Assembly (NCBI GenBank): GCA_029378245.1
Contig: JARKIF010000012.1
Span: 310,001-374,000, forward strand
Origin: Roridomyces roridus
Taxonomy: Eukaryota; Basidiomycota; Agaricomycetes; Agaricales; Mycenaceae
DNA length: 64,000 nucleotides
Direction: 5' to 3'
Positions 1-10,798 of the stretch are shown here, in pieces. The notes under the pieces are model-generated. The model ran no database searches, had not been told where the DNA came from, and saw only the letters and a program-made list of their open reading frames with translations. A program made the position numbers and the translations under genes. Position 1 is the first letter of the stretch. Each line of letters starts with the position of its first letter.

Positions 1-99
1 ATTCTCCTTCCAATGACAGCCATCTCTGTTCCTCCACGACCAGCATGTGCAGCACTATCCGATTCGATGCAATGGACTGATCGTCGTACGCGGCTAATC

Positions 100-120
100 T
101 GTATAAAATACGGGGCGGCC
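100..120 (+). promoter_or_regulatory. TATA-type core promoter of the first six-Cys secreted protein gene
   Basis: A TATAAAA box lies at about 102-108, roughly 130 bp before the ATG at 238. The surrounding block GCTAATCTGTATAAAATACG is almost the same as the block upstream of the paralogous gene near 13.44 kb (read on the minus strand), so this core promoter was duplicated with the gene and kept. Confidence 0.6.
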
Positions 121-237
121 CATTACTAGCCTCCTCATTCATTTTCTTCTCTTGGCTGAGCCAGTTGTTTTTCTTTCGCCTCCACACAGTTCTCTTCTTC
201 AAAGCTCGACCTTTTTTCTCGCCGTTCTTCTTCCAAG

Positions 238-673
238 ATGCAATTCTCTCTCGTCGCTCTCTTCGCGCTCGTTGCAGCCGTCTCTGCTGCACCCGCTCCG
301 GCCCGCGTCCGTCGCCAGTCTCAGTGCGACCTGGCGAGTGAGTAGCTACATGTACGCGTATCGAGGCCCCGCGCTGATTCATCCAATGCGAAGCCTGTCT
401 CCTTGCGCTCGCGCCTTCCGCCGTATCTTGCGGGTCCGCCGCGGCACAGGCCGGCATCGGTGGGTGCACTGTTTATTTGAATCCCAGTCCTCTTATAAGG
501 TTCATTTAGACCCTGTTTCCGACATCTCTTGCCTCATCGCCGCTGCAACCGACGTAGATCAACTGGTGCGTCTCGTTTACATCTTTGGCACACCGTTGCT
601 TACTTGCTGCTAGCCCGCGTCCTGCAACGGCTGCTTGGACCAAGTCGAGTCCGAGGCCAAGAGCATCTTCTGA
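238..673 (+). CDS. Six-cysteine small secreted protein (copy 1), fungal calcium-binding-protein-like
   Basis: The four exons are separated by three ~50-bp introns (GTGAGT, GTGGGT and GTGCGT donors). The predicted protein is about 90 residues with a signal peptide (MQFSLVALFALVAAVSA), then a short Pro/Arg-rich stretch with an RR site, then a compact domain with six cysteines ending in a CNGC motif. The Cys spacing and the phrase DP-SDISCLIAA resemble the small secreted proteins of Agaricomycetes filed under the fungal calcium binding protein family; that match is from memory and is not proof of calcium binding. A paralogue with the same three intron positions lies at 12,918-13,329 on the other strand. 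The ATG at 238 is chosen because it opens the signal peptide. The gene model is secure; the function is not. Confidence 0.75.
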
Positions 674-886
674 GTTGGGTTGGAACAAGGTTTTAATGTA
701 TATAGTTACAATCCAAATTAAATAATGTGTGTGGGCGATAGCATCGCGCGGCCTGAGATTTGTTCCAACGTGGAGGAGAAGCATGAAGACGTGTCTTGCG
801 TGACTTGCCTAAAGCGGTTGCCACGTCTGTGATCTGCCGACCAGAATTATTCATTTCCAAACTTTCACTCCGCTCCTTTACCTACC

Positions 887-2631
887 ATGAGCGGCTGTAT
901 GTCTTTCGTCGTCGCGCTCGTCCCGTACTCACCTTCACCCAGTTCGGTTCCTCAACCTCGTCCGGCCTTTTCTCCCGATATTGCCAGAAGTTTCCTCCCC
1001 AGACCGCAAGGTTAATACGGACAGAATTACTTGCTGCTCTCGACCTGACGTGGCACTCGCAGGTTCCCTTCAACCAAAAAATCCTATGGACGGCCGTGAC
1101 GCTCCTTATCTTCCTGGTGTGCTCGCAAGTGCCGCTGTATGGTATCATGTCGTCCGACTCGTCCGACCCTCTGTACTGGATGCGTGTCATCCTTGCGTCT
1201 AACCGTGGAACGCTCATGGAGCTCGGGATCACACCCATTATCACTTCCGGGATGATTATGCAGCTTTTGGCGGGTGCGAACCTCATCGACGTCGATTTCG
1301 GGCTGAAGGAGGACCGGGCATTGTTCAGCGGTGCGCAGAAACGTGAGCCTGCTGCAATTCTTGTCGTATTGCCCCGAAATTGACATTTTTCTGCTACCAG
1401 TTTTCGCTCTCATCATCTCGCTCGGGCAGGGTACCGTCCACGTTCTCACTGGGCTCTACGGCCAGCCCAGCGACCTAGGCGCCGGCGTCTGTCTCCTCCT
1501 CATCGTCCAGCTTGTTTCCGCGGCCTTGATTGTCATTCTCCTTGACGAGCTCCTCCAGAAGGGCTACGGTCTCGGCTCTGGCATTTCCCTTTTCATCGCC
1601 ACCAACATCTGCGAATCTATCGTGTGGAAGGCCTTCTCCCCAACAACTGTCAACACCGGTCGTGGCCCCGAATTCGAGGGTGCCATCGTCGCCCTCTTCC
1701 ACCTCCTCTTCACCTGGAACGACAAGGGCCGTGCCCTGCGTGAGGCCTTCTGGCGCGACCGTCTCCCGAACGTCATGAACCTGATCGCCACCGCTGTCAT
1801 CTTCGGCGTGGTCATCTACCTCCAGGGTTTCCGTATCGAGATTCCGGTCAAGAGCAACCGTTTCCGCGGCCAGCGTGGCACGTATCCCGTCAAGCTCTTC
1901 TACACCTCCAACATGCCCATCATGCTCGAGTCCGCCCTTACCTCCAACGTGTTCATCCTCTCCCAGATGCTCGCGTCCCGCTACCCGTCCAACTTTTTGG
2001 TCCGTCTTCTCGGTGTTTGGGAGGTTTGTCTCGTTTTCGACCGAATTCTCGCACTTTTTCTGACCTGTTCTTTCTTAGCCCATGGAAGACTCGCCCCAGC
2101 TCGTTGCGACCTCGGGTATCGCCTACTACATGTCCCCGCCTCACACCATGAAGGAGGCCATCGTCGACCCCATCCACACCGTGATTTACATCGTTTTTAT
2201 GCTCTCGGCCTGCGCTCTGTTCTCCAAGACCTGGATCGAGGTCTCCGGATCGGGCCCGCGTGATATTGCCAAGCAGCTCAAGGACCAGCAGATGGTGTGT
2301 GTTCAATCGCTGTTTTCGGTCGAAGCTCACGTAGATGTAGGTCATGGCCGGTCACCGTGAGGGCTCGATGTACAAGGAGCTCAAGCGCGTCATCCCCACT
2401 GCGGCGGCGCTTGGTGGTGCTATCCTCGGCTTGTTGTCGGTCGTGGCCGACCTTATGGGCGCCATTGGCAGCGGCACCGGTATCCTCATGGCTGTCACCA
2501 CCATCTACAGCTGTACGTTTTCTTCCATTCGCTGTCTTGACGACTTTTACTGATTGTGTCGCGTAGACTGGGAAATCGGCATCCGGGAGTCTGGTGGCCC
2601 CGAAATGGCTGCGTTCGGCGACCTGCTTTAG
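887..2631 (+). CDS. SEC61A: Sec61 alpha subunit of the ER protein translocon
   Basis: This is the pore-forming, ten-helix subunit of the Sec61 channel, which moves nascent secretory proteins into the ER and inserts membrane proteins. Seven exons give 477 residues, the usual family length: 887-896, 943-1010, 1063-1342, 1401-2023, 2079-2294, 2341-2512 and 2567-2631. Hallmarks are the plug and TM2 region ([33 protein letters not shown]), [16 protein letters not shown], the cytosolic loop [26 protein letters not shown], and the C-terminal [19 protein letters not shown]. Exon 1 holds only MSG plus one base, so the ATG at 887 is fixed by splicing to the conserved [16 protein letters not shown]. The gene appears intact. 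A decayed partial copy lies 1.6 kb downstream. Confidence 0.97.
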
Positions 2632-2929
2632 GGCATTGTCGTCGTTGCGTCGGTTTACCGCGATGGGCTGGAAGAGGGAAGTGAAAGAAGGGAAGGGAAG
2701 GCAGGAGCCGTGGTGGTGGGAGCCCAAAACATCACACCAGTATACTCTACGCAGGATCTCTCTCCTTTTTTATGCAAGTGTACGAGTGTTTTTTTAAAAT
2801 AATACATAAGGCCTTGGCAAGACTCGGAATGAGGCGCTCGAAGAGAAGGATTGTTCGGACGTGTTCGGGCGAGATCAAAAACGCTTTCTTGACACTTTCC
2901 TCCAAGGCTCCGCGTATGCGGGCCTCGTT

Positions 2930-4232
2930 ATGCGAATCTCGTCTGCCCTAAAGTCACCCGTCACTTGTGTGTTGTTTCTACATCCTGCGCGAGCTCATAC
3001 TCACCTGGTCAATCCAGTTGGCAAAAACCGCAAAAAAATCGACGGAGCCCACCTCCTGCTGTCCTCCTTCGAGCCCGATGTCCCACGCAAATCGTTTCTC
3101 GGCCCTCCGCGCCAGCTAACTCGTTACGGTCTCGTCGAAACCGCGTCAAAAACCGACATCAACCTCGACGCCTTGTGCGCAATGCGCCGTTTTGTCCAGC
3201 CCAAGCCATCTGTCAACGTGGCGCAGCTGGGTGCCCTTTGGAGGCCGTATTTCTCTCGTAGATCCCACCTGCCTGAGATGCTTGACGCGTGTTTTCGCTC
3301 TCAAGACGGCGTTCAAGCGTTGTTGAGAGCGGACGTCGTTGCTGAGAGAGATGTCATTACTCAGTGCGCGGCTTTTTTCTTCGTATTCTCATATTTCTTA
3401 CGGAGGGCAGGCTTATGTTACCGCACAAGGCCTCTTTCAACGCGTCTTTTGTTCATGGTGTACTTTTCTTGGAGGAGGGACCCAAAGGTCCAGAGTTTGA
3501 CTACGGCGCTCGTGAGAGGTGCGTTCTATGGTCTATGCATGAAATCCCGAGATGAATGCCCGCAGGAAAATGGGATTTCTTCGCGTCTGCACAGAAATGT
3601 ACGCCGACAAGTGGCCCGCGTCGCCCGGCCGTTCCAACCGTACATTGCATTCTGTCGTAGGCCGCCAGCTTGGCGGTTTAAACCTGCTCATGTCCGGCAG
3701 CGTCGACTGCGTTAAGCGTGCGTTTCTCCACCGTTTTCGTTGAGAAACTCATCCGCCTTCAGTGGAATACAACGGACAACCGGACTGCTACATGCAGTTC
3801 GTCACTCGTCCTATGTACAACGGCCAGTATACCATCCGGCCAAAGGTCTGGAAGAATTGGTACCTGCGCGCCCACCTCATGGGTATACCTTGGCTCTACC
3901 TGGGCCTCATCGACGAAGTCGGCATCCTACGACAGACGCGCCAGCTTGTAACAGGCTTACTTCCCAAGGCCGCCGGTAACGCCTGGGATCCAGCAGATAA
4001 CATCCATTGGGCGTTTCGCGTGCTCACAGCGCTGCGGGACTATTGCCAGGAGGCGGCGGACGTGTGCGAGGTCGTCACGCCCTCGCGAGCACATCGCGGG
4101 CTATGGCGCGTCGAGATTGTGCCTTCTGTGGATGGGGAGATCCGCGTTCTCGTTCGCGAACTACCTGAGCGCCTTGCCCCGTCCGCGCCGGTCATCCGAA
4201 ACTTTGAAGCAGCTTTGGAGCGTGTTCATTGA
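2930..4232 (+). CDS. RAI1/DXO-family protein with degenerate active-site motifs
   Basis: Four exons can be read: up to 3363, 3411-3518, 3566-3717 and 3763-4232. RAI1/DXO enzymes remove aberrant or incomplete 5' caps from RNA in the nucleus. Family landmarks appear in the correct order: an N-terminal RRFVQPKPSVN segment, ADVVAERDVIT (usual ADxVxWRGxIT), FNASFVHGVLFLEE, RTLHSVVGRQLGG, LLMSGSVDCV (usual LLxGGEVDCV), then KNWYLRAHLMGIPWLYLGLIDEVGILR and WRVEIVP near the C-terminus. The metal-binding Glu of the E-x-D motif is Ser, and the following E-L-K motif reads Q-F-V, so catalysis is doubtful. The start is uncertain: the ATG at 2930 is the first in frame, but a further 5' intron is possible. 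Family assignment is by eye. Confidence 0.65.
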
Positions 4233-4233
4233 A

Positions 4234-4500
4234 GGGGTGCGCAGAAACGTGAGCATTACAATTCTTGTCCAAACTTTGCTCATCTTATTGGCAGTCAGGC
4301 AGTCCGCGTCCTCACTAGGCTACGTCTGCTCATCGCCTTTGCTTTCGGCGGGGCTATCTACTTGCCCTTGACCAGCTGTTCGTCCTTCTCTCGCTGTTTA
4401 CTGAACATCTGTTGATCATTTCTTGTCCTTTGCAGACTGGGCAATCGGCATCCAGATGTCTCCTGGGTCTGGAATGGCTGCGTTCGGCGGGGGTGGGGTT
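4234..4500 (+). pseudogene. Decayed fragment of SEC61A, including former intron sequence
   Basis: At 4237-4254 the bases match the exon 3/intron 3 junction of SEC61A exactly (GTGCGCAGAAACGTGAGC), followed by a shared CAATTCTTGTC inside the intron. The stretch at 4280-4340 still resembles the next exon (TCCGCGTCCTCACTAGGCTA against the intact gene's LTGLYG region). At 4434-4490 the last exon is recognisable as WAIGIQ...GSGMAAFGG. Reading frames are broken. Because intron sequence is kept, this is a genomic duplication, not a retrocopy. It begins right at the stop codon of the RAI1-like gene. Confidence 0.7.
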
Positions 4501-5247
4501 GCTTGACGTGTCCGACTAGGCCAATACCTTTTATTCGTTGCCTGGTCGTATCGTAAAAGTATCTGGCTCCAGCCTCCGAGTCCAGAGTCGACCAGCAGAG
4601 AAGTGCGGGGTCGGATACATAATGCAGTTCCGCACGTCCCTGACATGTACAGTTACCAGAAGGCCGTGCAGTGCTTGATAAAAATGGCGTTCCAGCCATT
4701 TTCCGAGCTACTGCGAGCTGCAGACTAGCCTTTATCCGCAATGGGGTCAGTGCCGTCATGCCGAAGCGGGGGCTGTTTGCCGCGCAATCGCAGGCTCGTC
4801 ATTGCATCCTTTTGAGCGCCTCCTCCTCTTCCCCCAATCGAATCAAGATCAAGTCCAGCCTCACTCCTGTGCCACTCCTTGTCCTCACAACGACGACCGA
4901 TCGACGGCGGCGTGTAGCGGCGTACCTATTCGCGGCACGTTTGTTTGACGGACGTCGCGACCCACAGCCGACGCGCTAAGATGAATGTCTTGCCAAGTTC
5001 AGGGACGAATCCGTATTTAATTACCGAGAGGAACCATTCATCATCTCTTTCTTCATCCTCCGATCGCGTTTGAACGTCTTATCCGTCCCTCTATGTAAAG
5101 GGGAGCTCTCCGCCACTGACCACCTCCTCTTCGCCCAACTCGCTGTCTTGCTTTTCAAGCATTCCATTCTTTTGTGCGTTCGCGTTCACTGCACTCGGGA
5201 GACGAGGACGCTAACGTGTTAAACTTGTCTAGTATTCTGTCGCTACA
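4501..5247. other. Intergenic region, no gene seen
   Basis: There are short open frames only, without homology I can recognise or plausible splice structure. The last ~250 bp are pyrimidine-rich (CTTTCTTCATCCTCC and similar) and probably form the promoter and 5' UTR of the gene starting at 5248. Confidence 0.5.
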
Positions 5248-6801
5248 ATGTTCGCGTCGGCCCCCTCGGTCGAGCCTTCGCTTCAAAGGGCTGCCCCACT
5301 CCATTCCAGCAGTCTATCTTACCCCGCAGGCTTCGTCGACCCAGAACCACTTACACTCCGTCGAAGTCACAGTCTTGATTTGATGCGCAAGCCTTTGTGC
5401 TCGTCCCCTCTCGCGGGTCCAGCGACCAACGAGGGCGCTGATGCCGCCGCCAGCAGCCCCATTAGTATCTCTCCTTCTCCGAGTGTCTCCTCTCTTGTGC
5501 CTTCTGAGGCACCGGAGCTCCCTGTTTACGAAAAACCCTCCCAACGGCCTGGCACTCTGGGCAAACGCCCCTCCAGAACCGCTCCTCCTCCTATTCCCCT
5601 TCCATCACCGCCCTCGCATGCGGACACCCAGCTGCCTCAGTTAATCCACACCCCGCTGCCCCCGCCGCCGCCTTCTCCAGGTTTCCATACACGCAAACGT
5701 TCTCGCGGGGCCTCTATATCCATGACCAACCTCTCTGCCTCTTTCCCTCTTCCGCCCCCAAGTTTTCCCCGCGCCCTCACAGCGCCTTCGACTAGTCGTC
5801 GGTCTGCTACGCATCCTCTCCCCTCCAGCAGCAGCGACCAGTTACTTGCCGACTCCACGCCGCGTTTCTCGCGCCTCGCTCTGGCGGCTCCAGACATTGT
5901 TCTGCCCGTTTCTGCGCGCGAAACCAGGCGGCAGTCGGTATTGCGTGGGGAAGGTGGCATGCGCGTGTCCCTCCTGTCTCCGCCAGAGGCTGCAACGGCC
6001 TCTGCCCCGCCTCGCAGTAGCAGCCTTATCCACACAAACCCGCTCTACGCGTTCTCGGCTAGCACGCCAAGCCTCGTCACGCTTAGCCGTAGCGCTAGCC
6101 AGTCCTCGGACTCTGAGGGTCCCATGACGCCCAATTCCGATTATTTGGGTCACAGCGTCTCGCTGGAGGACGACATGGACGACGTCGATAGCGTGGATAT
6201 TGCGCTGGTTTCGCCTCGCGACTTTGAGATCATGTCTCAGGACGCCGAGTCGGAAGATGCGCACGGGCGGGCATTCACACGCCCACGCCAATCTGTGCAA
6301 TCTGTCTTTCAGGGCGTCCACCAGGTACCCGCTACCTCTCGCAGCATGTGGAACCTCTCGCTCAGGAGCAAGACGGCTAAGCGGCACCGCCGCTCGCCTG
6401 CTGCTCAGCCTGAAATCAAGGGCGGGACGAGTTTCTTCTTTTTCGGATCGGGTGATTCGGCCATGACGGCGAGCACGGCGATGAGTGGCTCTTCGCCCCC
6501 TTCCAGGCCTCATTCTCCTGCCCCGTCGTACCATACGTTTGCGGCCCCTACGATCCGAGTACGGGCGAGCAGCGGGCTGAATATCGCAGTGTCGGCGGCT
6601 GCGGTGGAACGTCCGCCGTTGTCTCCTTACCGAGCGGCGTTGGAGGCGTACGACCCACACTTGGAAGTCGATAGCATTACGGGCATGTCTATAACCCCCA
6701 GCACCACCGCCAGCGCCAATGGCGGTGGTTCGACCAACTCCAAGAAGTCTGGCATGCAGACGATGCGTCGCTTTTTGCGCACGATTTCAGGGCGTCGGTG
6801 A
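5248..6801 (+). CDS. Hypothetical Ser/Pro-rich, intrinsically disordered protein (517 aa)
   Basis: This is a single uninterrupted exon of 517 residues starting at an ATG at 5248 behind a pyrimidine-rich leader. I do not recognise a domain. Nearly the whole chain is low in complexity: long runs rich in Ser, Pro and Ala, polyproline stretches (PLPPPPPSPG near residue 145), an acidic patch (LEDDMDDVDSVD, about residue 310), and a basic C-terminus (MRRFLRTISGRR). Several RRSHSLD and RGASIS-like sites look like basophilic-kinase or 14-3-3 targets. The composition suits a regulatory or scaffold protein whose activity depends on phosphorylation, but this is inference. The unbroken 1.5-kb frame in GC-balanced DNA supports a real gene. 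Confidence 0.7.
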   Translation: MFASAPSVEPSLQRAAPLHSSSLSYPAGFVDPEPLTLRRSHSLDLMRKPLCSSPLAGPATNEGADAAASSPISISPSPSVSSLVPSEAPELPVYEKPSQRPGTLGKRPSRTAPPPIPLPSPPSHADTQLPQLIHTPLPPPPPSPGFHTRKRSRGASISMTNLSASFPLPPPSFPRALTAPSTSRRSATHPLPSSSSDQLLADSTPRFSRLALAAPDIVLPVSARETRRQSVLRGEGGMRVSLLSPPEAATASAPPRSSSLIHTNPLYAFSASTPSLVTLSRSASQSSDSEGPMTPNSDYLGHSVSLEDDMDDVDSVDIALVSPRDFEIMSQDAESEDAHGRAFTRPRQSVQSVFQGVHQVPATSRSMWNLSLRSKTAKRHRRSPAAQPEIKGGTSFFFFGSGDSAMTASTAMSGSSPPSRPHSPAPSYHTFAAPTIRVRASSGLNIAVSAAAVERPPLSPYRAALEAYDPHLEVDSITGMSITPSTTASANGGGSTNSKKSGMQTMRRFLRTISGRR

Positions 6802-7140
6802 ACCGTTGTTCTTTTTCTTGGTCGTGGATTGGATACAGCTCGCTAACTATCTTACTCTTATTTTCTTTCTTACTACTTACCCCCCGGATTATTTTGCCAT
6901 ACGTAGATGCACCTCCGTGCTTGTTTCTTGGATGTCTTGTCTTGTGTTTGTAAAGTACCGTACGAGGGCGAATGGTATTCGTTGTGCTCTTTGAATGTCG
7001 AGCGATGGGCAATTTACAAGACTCTAATGGTATCTAGATGGGTGGATATACATGGTATGGGCCAGCCCACGGGGTAACTTCAATTTGCTACACGGCAGAG
7101 CGCCTTCTATAGATCTTTCTTTGTTTTTCTTTTTTCGCTC
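6802..7140. other. 3' intergenic region between convergent genes
   Basis: The 339 bp between two tail-to-tail genes contain T-rich stretches (TTTCTTTGTTTTTCTTTTTT near 7110) that may serve as termination or polyadenylation signals of either gene. No open frame looks coding. Confidence 0.4.
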
Positions 7141-8881
7141 CTACGATTCAGACTCGGACGTCGAGCGCGTATCGCACGGGGACAGACACCCACAGGGCTG
7201 ATCGCACCACGCTCTCAGAGCGTCGGCTTCAGCTTTCCAATCCGTGTCGACGATTTCGGCTAGCCGAGATTCGACGGCGGACATTTGCATGCGGGGGAGG
7301 ATGTATGAGTCGATGGGGGTGGATAGGGCGGTGAAGATGGCCGCGATGAGCGCGGGGCGGTCGGCTTTGCGGACCTGAAAAAGAATGTGTGTGGTGAGAA
7401 TCGGCGTGGGTATGGGATTGGGGAGAACGACTCACGTTGTAGACGAAAGGCGGTTTCATTGAGCTCAGCATGTTTCTGATAGTGGTAATGAGATGAAGAC
7501 AAGTCAAGGAGACGTTGACTGAACGTACTGCTGCCCATGCCACTTGGTAGTGTCTTCCGGGTTCTCCGGGTCCCAGTTGTCGATCGGGTTTATGAATGGG
7601 ACGCCCAGACAAAGGGCGTTGTACGGCGTCGGCGAGAGGATGGGACTTCCCACTCCGACGAGGACACGCGTCTGTGCGACCTTGCCCATAAACTCTGCCT
7701 TTGAAAGACGGCTATCCGGCCTCGTTACATCAATTTCATTCACACTCTGCTCAGGCAGCCTTCCCTGAAGCTCCTCCCTCGTCCCCGGATCAGACTCCCC
7801 GTTATCGAGCCCGGCGCCTAAAGCAAAGGTGATGCCTGTCGCCTCGGAGACTGCGTCGAAATCCGCTTTGGACCATGATGGGTCGGCTGCGGGGGAGAGG
7901 TAGCGGAGGAGCTTGGCGAGCACCCAGGCACGCGGAGGGTCAGGGCGAGAGGATGGCGGGATGAAGGGCGTCAGGGCGCAGTCATCTTCAATAGAATAGC
8001 CGAGATACGTGTTGTTGGACACTGCGACAGGGTCGGGTTGAATGGCAAAGGGTTCTGGGGCGAGAACCCAGCGCTGGCCCAGTGGGTGGCGAGGAAAGGG
8101 CTTTTGCAGGTGTTCAGCAGAGAGCTGAAAATGAATCAAGAACATACCCAAAAGTAGAATGAAAAGATCTTGTGGATGGGGATGCCACTCGGATTGATGT
8201 CCGACTGGACACAGTATTCGTCCTCGTAACATTTGAAAGAGTCCCAGTCGGCAACGATGACCATCTTGACCAAGTCTGGGAAGATGCGGTACATTTGTAC
8301 AATTTCCGACAGCGACGATCCGTGCAGGACCGTGTAGCCAAGGTTTTTCATGGCTCGCATCGTTGACGCGGCCCATATTTCCTCGCCGCCTACTCCACCG
8401 ACCAGACTGGAGCGGAAGTAGATATTCGCTACCAAGACCACTGCATTGCTCCACACTCAGCTGATAATTATCATGAAGGGTAAGGAGACGCACCTTTGTC
8501 CTGGTTCTGTGCACAATTCTCTAGCGCAAGACATGCAAGCAGGGCGCGAAGAGCGTTTCGAGTGGCAGGCTGCCACGGGCGGGCGGCAAGTTCGACCTCT
8601 GACTCGGGATCAGGTGCGCTGAAAAGGGAGGAAAGAAGGCGAGATGGTTGGCCAGCTTTGTCTTGAATTGGTCGTGGGACAAAGTCGGGTGTCGCTGCAA
8701 ATGGCATGGGGCCGGTGTCGTCCTCATTGTAGGGTTCGCTATTGGTAGGAATGTAAAAGGAGGAGGAGTGGCGAGGAGACGAGAGCGATAAGATGCGCCC
8801 TGTGATAGAGTCCCAAGTCCAACCAACGCAGAGGAAGGAGACGATAAAGAGCGCGAGGCCAAATGAGCGGCGAAAGGACAT
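7141..8881 (-). CDS. GT18-family glycosyltransferase (MGAT5-like), type II membrane protein
   Basis: The first exon begins MSFRRSFGLALFIVSFLCVGWTW, a short cytoplasmic tail plus signal anchor typical of Golgi transferases. Later exons give VVLVANIYFRSSLVGGVGGEEIWAAS, then HPLGQRWVLAPEP, and near the C-terminus TRVLVGVGSPILSPTPYNALCLGVPFINP, which matches the donor-binding block of alpha-1,6-mannosylglycoprotein beta-1,6-GlcNAc transferases (GT18; animal MGAT5 has a similar ...GLG-P--P-A-A-GC-FLNP block). Introns of about 47-55 nt fit at VVLV, W|PFPRH, Q|NMLSS and VYN|VRKADRP. The protein ends ...CGCLSPCDTRSTSESES. It should act on N-glycans or mannans in the Golgi; the exact linkage cannot be read. 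It is divergently transcribed from ERV1 across 182 bp. Confidence 0.75.
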
Positions 8882-9063
8882 GTCGTGAAAAAGAGAGAGG
8901 GTCGTGAGTTGTAACGGAAAGAGTTTTTTGAAACCGGTTGTCTGTCTGTCTGTCTGTCGGGTAACAATTGAAATGTGGAGCCTTTGGAGTTATCAATTTG
9001 TTGTGGTTGCCACGCGCGCCTCGTCAGCAAGCCGCGTCCGTCAGCTGATCGTGAATCTTGCAA
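8882..9063. promoter_or_regulatory. Bidirectional promoter between the GT18 gene and ERV1
   Basis: This 182-bp head-to-head spacer must hold both promoters. It contains a (TGTC)n microsatellite (TCTGTCTGTCTGTCTGTCGG around 8941-8960). Both neighbours are secretory-pathway or mitochondrial protein-maturation enzymes, but co-regulation is only inferred. Confidence 0.5.
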
Positions 9064-9627
9064 ATGACCAACGCGAACGCCAGTCCCGCCAACAATGCCG
9101 ACGCTGCTACAGCCAAAACCACTCCAGTCAAACTCCCGCCAGGCATGGTCCTTGGCCCTGACGGCAAACCCTGCAAGGCCTGCTCCAGTGGGGCCGCCTT
9201 TCGCAGCTGGAAACCTCCAGGTTACAAGGCAGCCGGTGCAGCAGCAGCGGCGGTAGGCACAGCAGCGAGCACGAATACGGCCTCAGCACAATGTCCACCA
9301 GACAAAGAACAGCTCGGACGGGCAACTTGGTCTTTCCTGCACACAACGGCCGCGTACTATCCCGAGCGCCCGACCCCTTCGCAACGAGCCAACATGCTCG
9401 CCCTCATCCACGCACTACCAGTCCTATATCCGTGTTCCCACTGTGCAGAAGATTTTGGAGAGAGCGTGGCGAGAAACAAGCCCGACGTGAGTGGACGCGC
9501 AGGGCTGTCGAGGTGGTTCTGCGAGCGGCATAACGAGGTCAATGAGAAGCTCGGAAAGGAGCCGTTTGATTGCGCAAAGACCGGGGAGCGGTGGAAGGAG
9601 GGACCCGCAGATGGGAGTTGCAATTAG
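9064..9627 (+). CDS. ERV1: FAD-linked sulfhydryl oxidase, Erv1/ALR family
   Basis: This is a single exon of 187 residues. Erv1 re-oxidises Mia40 in the mitochondrial intermembrane space and so drives disulfide formation in imported proteins. The N-terminal shuttle motif KPCKAC (Cys37/Cys40) and the catalytic CSHC (Cys124/Cys127) are present, as is the structural pair Cys153/Cys170 around CERHNEVNEKLGKEPFDC. The core follows the family pattern: WSFLHTTAAYYPERPT, then the YPC-HCAEDF block, then a Lys/Trp-containing tail RWKEGPADGSC. A low-complexity Ala linker separates the shuttle arm from the domain. The ATG at 9064 is the first in frame and gives the usual arm length. The gene is intact. Confidence 0.93.
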   Translation: MTNANASPANNADAATAKTTPVKLPPGMVLGPDGKPCKACSSGAAFRSWKPPGYKAAGAAAAAVGTAASTNTASAQCPPDKEQLGRATWSFLHTTAAYYPERPTPSQRANMLALIHALPVLYPCSHCAEDFGESVARNKPDVSGRAGLSRWFCERHNEVNEKLGKEPFDCAKTGERWKEGPADGSCN

Positions 9628-9657
9628 ACATACATAGTGTACATGGTATCTTACTGC

Positions 9658-10798
9658 CTACAAGCCGTTGTTGAACGAAAGGATCTTGTTAATGAGCACA
9701 CCCCCGGGAAAGTCCAGCATCGTTACACCCGTCCTGTGTACCGCCTGGTGCACATCCGTGCCTTGACCAAGATAGATCAAGAAGAACGGATTAACGCCCT
9801 GCACACTAGAGGCCCCGCCAGCAACCTGGTACGGCCACGCAAGGACAGAAGACCCCGATCCAAAGTTGATGTAAAGCTTGCTCTCGTCGTCGCTGCTGCC
9901 CGCGTTGTACGAGTCAAGGAAGCGGCGGAACTGGTCGCGCTTGGTGGCAATCGCATTGACGTTCGGGACGTTGTAGTTGTCCTGCACGTACTGCGAGTTG
10001 CCATCGTTCCACCCAGAGAACTGCGACAGGCCATACGCATTGGTGCGCCCGCCATTGGGACCGTTTATGACCATCAGGATGATCTTGCCGCGGACGGCAC
10101 CGAGTGTCGGGACGTCAGCGGCGGAGTTGCGGTTGACACTGGGAGTCCAGAAGACACGCTTGGCAGCGGCACTGTTGGCCATGTACATGTCGAAGATGTC
10201 TACAAAGGAAGCCTGGCCAGAGACGTCTGTGCACGAGCCAATTTCGCCCGTGCACTCTTGCTTGACGCGCATGAGAATGGCCTCCTTGTTGTGCGCGGAA
10301 AGGAACGCGTCAATCTTGTTAATCACGTCGTCAAAGTTGGCGTTCTGGTAGACGGCCCCGTGGTGGACCGCGAATTTGTTGTCGTCGACGATGCGTAGAC
10401 GGATGTCAAATGCTCGGATACCCGCGTTGAGCTGTGCCGTCAGCGTGTCTGCCGAATTGCCAAAGTCCTCTTCACAAGAGTTAGGGACGATAACAGGACA
10501 GAGTCGAGCAATACACACCTTGACATTCAGTCAAGTCGCCGCCCGTAATGGCCATACTCTCGTGGCTCCCGGGGATAGACAACTGCGCGAGGGAGACCGA
10601 GTCTGAGCGTGCCCCCATCCAGTCAGGGTTGCTCGCCGTCGACAACGTCCGGTACGAGTCATCCGCACGCGCTACAAGCTCTGCCCGTTCAAGAACCTCG
10701 CGATCCTCCCGAGGCAGCACAATTATCGGCGTCGGGGACGAACAAACCGTCGAGATGAAGGACAGGAGGAGCGCGAACGAGATCGTGCTGGTACGCAT
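9658..10798 (-). CDS. Secreted phosphatidylinositol-specific phospholipase C-like protein (PLC X-domain)
   Basis: Two exons with a 49-nt intron give about 363 residues. The N-terminus is a signal peptide (MRTSTISFALLLSFISTVCSS). The catalytic half shows SIPGSHESM with the first general-base His, then after the intron a Q-E-D-F-G junction, AFDIRLR and FAVHHGAVYQ with the second catalytic His, FLSAHNKEAILMRVKQE, and a C-terminal half with GKIILMVINGP and INFGSG. This layout matches the single-domain PI-PLC of bacterial type seen in many fungi: it cleaves phosphatidylinositol or GPI-type lipids without calcium-binding C2 or PH modules. It ends 31 bp from the stop of ERV1 (tail to tail). Substrate is inferred from the family. 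Confidence 0.85.

Noticed and set aside
5637..6660. Long minus-strand open frames inside the 517-residue gene
   Set aside because: Shadows of a Ser/Pro-rich plus-strand gene; strongly Arg-rich, as expected for antisense of such codons.
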